Source: Mastigias papua (lineage: Eukaryota > Cnidaria > Scyphozoa > Rhizostomeae > Mastigiidae). Taken from it: DNA of 64,000 bases. The stretch lies in the NCBI GenBank assembly GCA_964019165.1, contig OZ025281.1, positions 9,856,388-9,920,387 of the forward strand. The letters are read 5' to 3'. The position numbers and the translations under genes are program-made. How positions within the stretch are numbered: the first letter of the stretch is position 1; each line of letters opens with the position of its first letter. Under the pieces are notes generated by a model. It was not told the DNA's origin, did not search any database, and worked only from the letters and a program-made list of their open reading frames with translations. This document shows positions 23,648 through 33,400 of this stretch, one piece after another.

Positions 23648-24329
23648 TACCACCCAGGTAATTCCTTACTAAATAAACTAGATAATGATCGCTAATGGCA
23701 GTCCTGACAACACCGGAGTTTGAAATGTTTCTTACATTACTGACAGCAATATGATCTATCAGAATGGAAGTATGTTCGGTTTCACATGTCGGTTAGGAAA
23801 TCAGCTGCTTCAGGCCGGAAGATGTGTATATGTCTTTGATGTGTCTAGCGTTCCTTGAAAACATGGGTGCTGAGCCATCAGTTGTGTTAGAATTTACCGA
23901 AAGGTCACAGTTTGTATCCTCTAATAGAATCATCTCCCACCCCTCTAAGTCTAAGAAGCGCATGACTTGTTCAAATTTATCGAATGTGTCTATCGGGTCG
24001 CTGGGAGGCCTATACCAGAAGAGAATTGTAAAGGGTGCAGCTCTGAGGGGTGTAATCTCGACTCCAATCATTTCAAGTGACGTTTTCAGTATATCTCTCT
24101 AGCTTTAAATTTGAAACGGTCTCTGCAATAGACGGCTAATCCTCCCCCATTCCCCCATGGCGAGTTCTTTCAAAGCGTATAAATCAATTTTAAATAAATT
24201 ATCAGGTAATTCTTCATCAATTTTTGTTTCATTTAACGCTGGAAAGTCGATGCCCTGATCTTCGACTAGGTACTTGATTTCATCTACATGTGGAAGTAGA
24301 ATTTTAATGTTTATAGAGGCAATCACCAT
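23648..24329 (-). pseudogene. LINE ORF2: APE-type endonuclease
   Basis: The frame opening at 24329 (MVIASINIKILLPHVDEIKY) includes ALNETKID, which carries the catalytic glutamate of apurinic-type LINE endonucleases. A second frame (23793-24071) has ILFWYRPPSDP and LLEDTNCDL, where the usual GDxN is EDTN. Further on are an ILIDHIAVS block and ISDHYLVYL with the catalytic SDH. The enzyme nicks the chromosomal target to prime reverse transcription. A frame change and the altered residue indicate decay. ORF2 continues beyond the copia insertion at 19827. Confidence 0.8.
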
Positions 24330-24440
24330 ATCTTTTCTTGTTGCCCAGTGCTCCGAACTGCCATTACTATCAACTGTGTTTGTTGCAGTGACCAGATTCT
24401 CATATGTTATCTCAGAATGTCTAACATCAGTGTTATTAAG

Positions 24441-25760
24441 TCATGTATCATTTATAATATTCTTAAAGTTATTTGCGAGGAAAGATGTACCCTTACGATT
24501 GAGGTGACATTTCTTCCTAAATAAGCACGTATCATCAATGTTCTTATTGCCTATTAAGTACACATCGTTCCTTCGGAAAACTTCTTGTAGAATGGTGTTT
24601 TGCGGTTCCACTTTCTTTGCAAATCCTTTGCTTGTCTTTTCTGACCGTACAGAGGGGAACCGTAATTTCTGTATCATGTGACTCAGCCTCGAATCGATGA
24701 CTTTTCGTGTGTCTTTCTCGGTATCTTTCCCTGCAGTGATATCATTGAAGCCGGAATGAACGATAATCAAGTCTGGCTTCTTTCTGATGATTCGCTTCAC
24801 ATGATCAATCACATCTTTGGTGTTGTCACCGGGATATTTCCTTACTTTCACAATATGGTTACGTGATAATCCTTTTTCTTCTATGCCATATATAATTGAG
24901 TCACCGAGAATATATACCCTTATCCTTCTTTTTATTGTTAACTCTTTTTTATGGGTGCTGGCTGTAGTACCGGAGCCATTTCGCTATCCCTGCTTGCATT
25001 TGCATTACCTGGCTCACGTTCATTTTGTCTTTCTTAGGTGCATTGTGCGATATTCCATCACTTGGAATTTTGTTTACATCAGGACTTTGGTTCTTTTTCT
25101 TTCTGTTTTTCTTTGATGTTGTTTCAGAGCCATTCTTTTCACCGCTTGCCATTGTGCTTGTTTCAATGTGCTCTGAACTGTGTTGTTGTCCTTCGCTTGG
25201 AAGGGGCCTTAAGGGACAGAGTTGACTATGAAAATGGAGGGTCTTGCTTTCTGATCTCGTTGATTTCAAAAGTTTCTCAATTATATTTTGCTTAAAGATA
25301 ACTGCCTTTCAAATGATATTTTTCTATCCTCGATTCCTCTAATCAGGAACCTTTCATAGTGCAGAGATTTTTCAGGCGACAACTTTTTTGACTCATATGT
25401 CGATCTGTTAGAGACGAGGGCTCTCAGCTCATGGAGCTCACCATGCACGAACCTCTTGAATTCAGGCAAATCCTCGTAAGAGTGATCTTGTTTGGGAGGG
25501 GTATCGCCACCAGGAGGACTCAAATCTAAAATATTGCTTTGTGATTTCTCCTGAATGAGGGACGATTCTGTTTATGAGCCATCCTCAAGGCTCGAAGTTG
25601 GCGTTGTACTTGAAATGAAGTAGGATGCACTTCCATCCGTGTAGGTCTCTAGGCGAGTGGAGCCTTCGGAATTTAGGCCATCTACCATTCTCAAAATGTC
25701 ACCTGCTTGAATGTCGAAATTTGACGAAAGAGGGGATACCAATCTTTCCTTATTCGATCT
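24441..25760 (-). pseudogene. LINE ORF1 with SGNH/GDSL esterase-like domain
   Basis: Frames at 25281-25523, 24949-25269 and 24441-24851 together form a CR1-type ORF1. The N-terminal part is charged and low in complexity. The C-terminal part resembles an SGNH hydrolase. An ILGDS block lies near 24895-24909, LIIVHSGFND takes the place of the usual GxND, and a KKCHLNRKG segment could hold the catalytic histidine before the stop at 24441. Esterase-like ORF1 proteins are known from CR1-clade LINEs and may bind membranes or lipids. The frames are broken, so this copy is inactive. Confidence 0.7.
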
Positions 25761-25849
25761 TTTCTAAGATTTCTTGCGAATATCGTTGATTGCATTTAAA
25801 ACCAATTCTTTTTCAGAAGATGATTTTTTCCATATTAGACATAATCGTA

Positions 25850-27070
25850 GGACACAATTGTAGTTGCAGGCTTCCTTTCTCTTCTTGTTCATGAACGAAG
25901 TGATATTTTATATCAATATGTTTTGTTTTTCTATGCGCAACTGGATTTGTTGTCATTGCGGTTGCTTCTTGGCTATCTTCCATTGCGGTAATCGCTTGCT
26001 TCCAATCTTCTTGTAAGTCCTTGAGTGACTGTTTCAATCAAACTGCTTCCTGAGCAGCTGAACGTAATGCAATATATTTTGCATCTGCTGTGGATAGAGC
26101 GACAGTTGAATGTTTTTGGCTTAGGAAACTAATTGGTCCACCTGCCATATGAATACATGGCCAGTCGTGGAGTGTCGGTGTTCCATAACGGTTGCCTAAT
26201 CTGCATCAATATATCCAATAATTTTTAAAATCCTGTTTTCCTGTATTGTATTGCTGTCATGATCCATTTTACTGCTGTGAGATGTGCCTCTTGGAGCTGG
26301 GTTAAATTTTGAGAGTGGTCCTACTGCATGCGAAATATCAGGCCTTGCTGCAATAGCTGCACAAAGTAGATTGCCTATCATTGATTGATATTGATTCTTT
26401 TCTGCAGCTTTGCTGTATCCATCGTCTGCAACATGCTTTACGTTCATGTCCATTGGTGTTGAGACTGGATTTGCATCTTGGAGTCCATACCTTTCTATCA
26501 TTTTTATGATATATTGTTTCTGGGAAAGTCTAATTTCATCTTTAGTTTGTTCAGTGTTGACACCAAGAAAGTAGTGGAGGCTTCCCACGTCTTTCATCTT
26601 GAATGCTTTACTCAAGTGGCCTTTGATTTCGTTCATTTCATTTTGGTTTGAAGTTATTATGATCACCCCATCTACATGGACTGCAATAATTGTAATTGTT
26701 TCAATGTTAGATGCTCAAGATGCTTCTTTTGATAGATATACATGTATCAGTTTGACTCTGTGTGAAGTTTTGCTTCTTCATTTCCTCTGTTAATGCATGG
26801 TTCCAACATCTTGGGGATTGTTGGAATCCATACAGTGATTTCTTTAGTCTGCAAACTATGTCTTCTTTACCTGGTACTTCATACCCCTCTGGTTGTTCCA
26901 TGTGTATTTCCTCTTCTAGATCTCCATTTAGAAATGCTGTTGTCACGTCCATCTGATGACTTATCATTTCCTTTTCAATAGCAAATGCCAACACGGTTCG
27001 AACTTAACTAAATCGTACAACAGCTGAAAATGTGTCATCATAATCGATCTTGTATTGCCAAGAATGCCTC
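25850..27070 (-). pseudogene. Second copia pol fragment (RT and RNase H)
   Basis: Minus-strand frames give copia RT: a YDDTFSAVVRF region near 27050, AIEKEMISHQMDVTTAFLNG (26707-26994) and SLYGFQQSPRCWN. A second frame (26196-26666) holds FKMKDVGSLHYFLGV and ATARPDIS-like sequence. The RNase H end with KTKHIDIKYHFV is at 25813-26037. The RT catalytic YVDD reads HVDG near 26665. The piece lacks gag, protease, integrase and LTRs, and belongs to a different copia lineage from the element at 19833. It lies between a LINE 5' end and an RTE-like LINE 5' end. Confidence 0.8.
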
Positions 27071-27098
27071 CCTAAGTCAAACCCCTAGTCCATGTCCT

Positions 27099-27109
27099 GG
27101 GGGGGGGGG
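27099..27109 (+). repeat. G11 homopolymer at LINE 5' boundary
   Basis: Eleven G residues lie exactly where the minus-strand copia fragment ends and the RTE-like leader begins. Untemplated or slippage-expanded G-runs at LINE 5' ends are plausible, but this is inference. Confidence 0.75.
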
Positions 27110-27542
27110 TGGAAACAAAGTAAAGTAGAGGATTGCTGGGTATTGGGCGATGTACGGTGTAGATTCTGTCACTGAGGTGCTACGCCAGCCGTGAAGGTCA
27201 CCCGGTTCACCTCGAAACATTGTTGGCTAACGGGACTCTGGTGAAAACGACACGACAGGCGGGGTATCGTTGAGGAGAAGCGCAGCTGGAAGAATTCTGG
27301 ATCTGGTCCTATCTTTGCTGTGCGAGGCAGATGATATCAAAATGATACAATGACTAGGCAAAATGCCCCAATACGGGAACTACCGCGTGCAAAATGCATA
27401 GTTTATCATGAACGCCAAAATATTCGCAGATAAAGTTAACAGCGTGAATGGTGCCAATCATACAAGAGGTGTCACCTCGTTCGGTAGGGATAGCAATGGA
27501 CGACAGGTGGTGCCAGAACTTTATCAAGCTACTAGTCGTAAC

Positions 27543-28205
27543 AGCAATTCAAAAACAATAGCAACGTGGAATGTAGACTCTGCTTTAGAAATGAAAGTTG
27601 GTCAACATCAAACAGGAAATGAGTAGAGTGAAAGTAAATATCTTGGGAATAAGCAGATTTAGATTGAAGGGTGCTGGAAAATTCGAATCAGACACAAAGA
27701 AATGTATGGAACTATTCTGACCGTATCCTAATAGTAATTCTACTTGGAAAACCTTTCGATATTGGAATAATACAAGTATATGCACCTACATGGGAATATC
27801 CAGAAGGCCATATAGAACTATTCTACGAGCAGATGGATGAAGTCCTAAAGCAACTGAAATAAAAAGATATTAAGATCATCATGGGAGACTTCAACTCCAA
27901 AGTAGGAGGAGGAAGAATAGACAACACCATAGGACCTTATGGATTTGGGGAGATCAATGAAAGAGGAGAAAAACTTGTTGAGTTGTGCAAGGAACATGAG
28001 CTGGTGGTCACAAATATATGGTTTGCGAATCATCCACGAAGGAGATGGACCTATGTGAGTCCTGGAGACCGAGTGCCAAATCAGATCGACCTTGCACTGG
28101 TTCAACAGAGATTCTGCAATTCAATACGATGCTGAAAGGCAAGGCCTGGCGCGGACTGCAACAGTGATCATAACCCTGCATTATGCCGCATGAAAATAAA
28201 AGTCA
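27543..28205 (+). pseudogene. RTE-like LINE endonuclease domain
   Basis: Frames in order show IATWNVDSALEM (usual start of APE-type endonucleases), IQVYAPTWEYPEGHIELFY, IMGDFNSKVGG with the catalytic aspartate-asparagine pair, the NERGEKLVELCKEHELVVTN block, RRRWTYVSPGD and, after a stop, an NSDHNPALCRMK block with the SDH motif. The enzyme would nick target DNA. Stops after LKQLK and SIRC and frame changes before IQVYAP make it a pseudogene, although most active-site residues survive. Confidence 0.8.
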
Positions 28206-28479
28206 AATATGTGAAAAATTCAAAACCAACTAGACATACTAAGAAAAGATCAAAAAATCAAGTCACATTTTTCAATATCAGTATAAAATAAATTTGAAAT
28301 ACTACAGGAAGTTACCTCTGCAGAAGAAAAGTTAAGTTTACTTAGAGAACATATTGAAAAATCGTCACATGAGCATATTCCCGTAAAAATAAGAAGAGAA
28401 CATAAAAAGTGAATGATGCAGGAGCTCTTAGAATTGATGGAAAAAAGAAGAATGTTGAAGAGTTAAACAATACCAAGAA

Positions 28480-29703
28480 TTAAACAAAGTGATTAGAAAA
28501 AATTGTAATGAGGCAGAAGAGATATGGCTGAGCAACAAATGCTCCCAAATAGAAGTCAACAGTCTTAAAAATTGCACTAAGGATATGCATCATGAGATCA
28601 GGGAACTGACTGGGAAGAGAAAATCGTGTACACAGGGTAAATGCATTCGACCAGTGGATGAGTCAATGCTAACGGATCGTAATGACATCTTGAATAGAGG
28701 CAGAGTACACCGAAGAATTATTTGAAGACTATAGAGAATGCAAACCTGAAATAGACAAACCAAGGGAAGGACCAAAGACTATGCAAGATGAGGTTCGAGC
28801 AGCAATGGAGAAGATGAGATACGGCAAAGCAGCAGGGCCTGACAACATCACAAACGAGACTTTAGCTGCACTAAATGATTGGGGAATAGATTTTATCACA
28901 AATATACTGAACCAGATCTATGACAGGGCAAACAAATCAACAAGAAATGCAATCTTCACTTTCTCAATGGTGGTTGAGAGAACAATTGAAATAAAGACAG
29001 ATCTATATCTCTATTTTATCGATTATGCCAAGGTATTTTGTAAAGTAAAACATAGTAAATTATTTAGAATTCTAAGTGAGTTAGATATGGATGGAAAAGA
29101 TCTACGCATTATAAGAAACCTCTATTGAGATCAAAGAGAAGCGACGAGATTAGATGGAGAGGTCAGCCAGTTTAAACCAATAAAGAGGGGAATACGACAG
29201 GGTTGCGTTCTATCTCCGGATTTGTTCAACTACTATAGTGAGAGATCAGGATGGATGCAATATTTGAGGAGTGAATATTGAAAATCTTCGCTACGCAGAT
29301 GACTAAGTGCTAAATGCAGAAGATGAAAGCAAACTGCAGGATGTCCTCAACAAGACAACAACCGCTAGCAAAAAAAGGCTTAGATCTAAACATAAAAAAG
29401 ACAGTATGCATGGTAACATCCAAAAAAGCAGATGGATCCGTGTGTTGCCTGAATAGTCAAAAGGAAAATATCAAACTAGTCAACACCTTAAATGTATTTG
29501 GAATACAGTATTAGTGCCCAGGTGAAATGCTTGCCGGAGGTTAAAAATGAATAGCGCTGGCAAAAGATGCATTCAACAAATTGAGACCAATTATGAAAGA
29601 CAGAAATATTTCAATGAAAACCAAAAAGAGACTCTTGAAGACATATGTATGATCAGTCATGCTATATGGATGTAAAAGCTGGACAGTCCCCAGAAAATTG
29701 CTG
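28480..29703 (+). pseudogene. RTE-like LINE reverse transcriptase
   Basis: The frame 28781-29128 includes MRYGKAAGPDNITNE (start of the LINE RT core), a YLYFIDYAKVFCKVKH block and the KDLRIIRNLY block. Downstream, GIRQGCVLSPDLFN lies near 29190-29230 and LRYADD near 29290-29305, followed at once by a stop. A 3' part reads FNKLRPIMKDRNISMKTKKR (29575-29640) and ends near SVMLYGCKSWTVPRK at 29700. The catalytic YADD remains, but stops, frameshifts and a deletion after NKSTRNA show loss of function. Confidence 0.8.
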
Positions 29704-30208
29704 TATTATAGTGCACTCCAATATTGTTCCTTCGTTTTAGCATTGTCCGATTAGGCTCACTTGCAAACAGGCCAGGCATGAGCCAAGGAAAAATCAGTAG
29801 GGAAAAGTAAAGTAGCAAGGAAATACAAGTTAATTGGGAAGAATTTGAGGGCTAAAGTCCCCGGCCTCTCAGTGGAAGCATATGTTTGGAAGAAAGTTCT
29901 GGCTAAAGTTCTCATCCCCCAGTGGCACTATACCTGATGGATAAAAAAAGAAGCAGTTACATAGGAGGATTGACTTTGCTCTCATATGAAGAGCTAGATC
30001 AAGCAATGGCCTATGGTCAAATAGCGAAACCATGAAATCGCATAATTAAAACTCTCATCAAGATTGGGAAGAGTAAAAGAGACCATCCTCCACAAGATTA
30101 TGAAGTAACTGAATGAGCCTTAGGGAATACAGTTACTCTCAATGAGATCAAGTGTAAGTATAAACACCCAGTATGTTTCGTATTCTTCAAGCTACCATCT
30201 TTTATGTC
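29704..30208. other. Unannotated gap between LINE and BEL/Pao element
   Basis: No gene is recognised. A short degenerate frame near 29975-30110 (YEELDQAMAYGQIAKP) is not assignable. An imperfect duplication GGCTAAAGT...CAGTGG is visible at about 29850-29875 and 29900-29930. The left target duplication TATGTC of the BEL/Pao element is at 30203-30208. Confidence 0.45.
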
Positions 30209-30379
30209 TGTACAATTTCGTTGCACGATAATAGATATTGAGACAAAAATACAACGTCTCTACGGGTTCGAATATCTTATCACTCTCTCTGGAACAGATG
30301 GTTCCACCCTCTTTTATCAAAAACCAAACAAAACATTACAATAAACAAAAAACTCCTTCGCAACGTCTCATTTTATACA
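30209..30379 (-). repeat. BEL/Pao 3' LTR (left)
   Basis: 171 bp, running from TGTACAATTTCG to TTTTATACA on the plus strand, identical to 36135-36305. On the coding (minus) strand it starts TGTATAAAATG, placing a TATAAAA sequence near its start. Confidence 0.95.
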
Positions 30380-30391
30380 TACTCCCCTCTA
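30380..30391 (-). other. BEL/Pao polypurine tract
   Basis: The minus strand reads AGAGGGGAGTA immediately before the 3' LTR. Its position and purine content fit the plus-strand primer site. Confidence 0.7.
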
Positions 30392-30402
30392 TTATTGCGT
30401 AG

Positions 30403-33400
30403 TCAATAATACTTTTCTCGTAAGCGTCTTAGTTGTTCGCCTTCTATCGCAGCTTTTCTTGTAGATCTTTTTGTAGGATCTTGTTCGAGTTCATTCCGCT
30501 CACTGCTGTCTTCACTTTTCGATTCCGTACTAACTGCTTCCTCACATTTGTTCGCAATTTCAAATGGAATTATCTTCTGTATCGGTCGGTAACACGGTGA
30601 GCGTAATCCAGTTTTCGAAATAGTAATAAGTTTTACTCCGCGCGCTAGATTGTCTTTTCCATAGATAACTTCATCAATAATACCTTTCTTCCAACTATTT
30701 CTCGGTTGCAGATTGTCGTCCATAATCAATACAACATCACCTTTGCACAAATTAATGTCTGATTTAGCCTTTTCTTTACGATAGATATGATGCTGACGTA
30801 GTTCTTGCAAATAAGTTTTAACGAAACGATTCCAGTAATTACTCAAAATGTTCACCAAATATTTATAACGATTACTATAGTCCAAGCAAGAAATTTTATC
30901 ATCAATAGGCTCGACTTTCTCACATTTAGAAATGTCTCTTCCGTACATCAAATGGAAAGGAGTTAACGACTCATGTAAATCATCTTCTGAATTGTAAACT
31001 AAAGGCCTACTATTAATGACCATTTCAATTTCACAAATAAAAGTATTTAGTTCTTCAAACGAAAGAAGTGCTTTACCTGCGACTTTTAATAGTGGTAACT
31101 TAACTGAACGAACAAGTCTTTCATAAAAACCTCCCCACCATGGAGACATCGGCAATATCGGTTTACTCTCTATAGAATGAGTAGCAAAAAATAGTTTCGT
31201 TCTAGTTGCTTTGAATGTTTTTGCATTGTCATGCACTACAATACTCGGATAGCCTTTTCTTGCTGCAAAACGTTTGAAAGCGTTAATAAACGAAGCAGAA
31301 GTAAGTTCACGGACAAGTTCCAGGTGGATCGCTCGACTAGAACTACATGTTAATAACAGTATATAGACCTTCGCTCTACCATTGGAATCTTTAACGTATA
31401 AAGGTCCAGCAAAATCAAGTCCTGTTGTAGTAAACGGCGACATAAGATATTGCACTCGATAATAAGGCAAATCTGGCGACAAGGGAGGTAGCAACGCTCT
31501 ACCTTGAAACTTTTTACAGATGACACAACGACGCAAAATGTCTTTCACACTCTTCCTCCCTTTATAAACCCAGTACCTATGTCTAAGTCGCGCTAATGTC
31601 GCTTCAATTCCACTATGATAAACTTTCTCGTGAGCATCGAAAACTATCAATCTTGTGACATAGCTATCGACGCTTGGCCTTAACAATATAGGGCACTGCT
31701 CTTGAAAAGTAAGAGTCGATTCACCGAAACGTCCTTTCAAACGAATAAGTCCAGCATTATCAGCGAATAATTTCAATGAAGATTTTAACTTGTCATAGTT
31801 TTTCTGCGCTTGCAAGAGGCTTTGCTCATATCGAATTAATACAATGAGCGATTGTTCTAATTCCTCGGCAGTAATCACATCCGTACATAGTAGTTCATTC
31901 TTCGTCTTGACTTTCATTCGTAAGTTATGCACGAATCTTCGGATATACGCAAGAGTCATAACCAGTTTCTTTAGCGAACTAAACCTTTCGATGTCTAGTA
32001 CTTTACCCAACGACAATGACTGACAATCGGTTCCAACAGGCCCTGTTGTCTCAGTAAAATTCACATGTTCAGATGCACAAGTAACCACCATTGTGTCATA
32101 AGAAGAAAGATCTGAAGAAGTATTGCATTTGGCCTTACATTCTGCAAATGCATCAACAAGCTTCAATTTATCGTCAAATTGGAACGGAAAAACATTAATA
32201 GACAATTCTCTTAAATACTTAGGCCCCTCAAACCAATCGCCTAAGAACAGTTCATTAAGGTTTTTGCATATTCGCGTTGGCCTATCAGCAGGATTCAAAA
32301 TTCCAGGAACATGTAACCAACAGTCTCTATCTACAACCTTTCTTATCTTCACAACGCGATTCTCAACCCAGGGCTTCCAGATCTTTTCTTTACCTTTTAT
32401 CCAACAGAGAGCTACTTCAGAATCACTCCAACAAAAAGTCTTGTCAATCTTAATCTTTCTCTTTAAAGCCAGTTTACACTCCAACAACAAGGTAGATAGT
32501 AGGAGACAGCTTAACAATTCCAGTCTAGGAATAGTCAAAGATTTCAAAGGTGCGACTTTTGTCTTTGCACATAAGAAGTTTACTGCTATGCCTTCATCAG
32601 AAACTATTCTCAAGTAAGCAACTGCACAATAAACCTCTAAAGAAGAATCACAGAAGCCATGCAACTCAACATGAGATGGTGCTGCATCACTAAAAGCATA
32701 CCTTTTCAGTTTCACTGTCTTCAAATCTCTTAAAGTACGTAAAAGTTCAAACCAAGTCAACTTTAAATCATCAGAAACTTCATCATCCCAGTCAAGTTTG
32801 TTCTTACAGAGGAGCTGGAAAATAACCTTAATACGAGCTGTTACTGGAGAGATGCATCCTAAGGGATCGTAGAAAGAAGAAGCAACGCTCAAGATATTTC
32901 GCTTTGTTAACTTCATTCCATCACACTTAGTCAAAAATTTGTCAAAATTGTAAACAAATTCATCATCGGAAACATTCCAATCCAAGCCTAAAACTTGCTT
33001 TTCCTCCTTCAAACGGGGACAATCAATGCAATCAGAATTCATCTGACGAAAATCTCGATTCATTAATTCAAGAAATTGTTTCAAGGAAGGGTTGTTCGTT
33101 ACCCATTTTCGCAATTCAAATCCAGCCTCAGACATAATCTTCGAGACTCTTTCAACAAAAATCTTAGCACTTGCAACATTATCAGACCCTGACACTAAGT
33201 CATCAACATAGAAATCTTCCTTCAACCTTTCAACTAGCTCTTCATCAGTAAATTTATATTTCTCCACATGATTCTTTATAGTTCCATTCAACAAAAATGG
33301 ACTACTAGTGACACCAAATACTACCCTCAAAAATCTATATATAACAATATGCTCTCCTTCACAATTCATATCAAACCACAGGAATCTCAAAAAATCTCTA

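Larger units (their letters stand above)
17924..25805 (-). mobile_element. CR1-like LINE, near full length, split by a copia insertion
   Basis: Reading on the minus strand gives ORF1 (about 25760-24441), ORF2 endonuclease (24329 onward), RT and C-terminal domain (to about 18060), then a 3' tail to about 17924. The copia element at 19833-23647 interrupts ORF2 and is flanked by a TACCA duplication. Removing it brings the LINE frame back together. Without the copia the LINE is about 4 kb, suitable for a CR1-type element. Multiple stops and frameshifts show it is inactive. The 5' boundary near 25805, next to copia fragment 2, is approximate. Confidence 0.75.
27095..29703 (+). mobile_element. RTE-like LINE, nearly full length, inactive
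   Basis: The element begins near an 11-G run and about 450 bases of relatively GC-rich leader. An APE-type endonuclease follows (27543-28205), then an RT domain (28480-29520) and a C-terminal region ending near 29703. This order and the sequence type match RTE-like LINEs widespread in invertebrates. Many stops and frameshifts, and an apparent gap inside RT near 28950, show it is dead. The start at the G-run and the 3' end are approximate, and no tail repeat was identified. Confidence 0.7.

Noticed and set aside
29975..30110. Frame with YEELDQAMAYGQIAKP
   Set aside because: Too short and degenerate to assign; could be a decayed transposon or host remnant.
32123..32617. 164-codon plus-strand frame
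   Set aside because: It is antisense to the intact BEL/Pao polyprotein, whose motifs are unambiguous.
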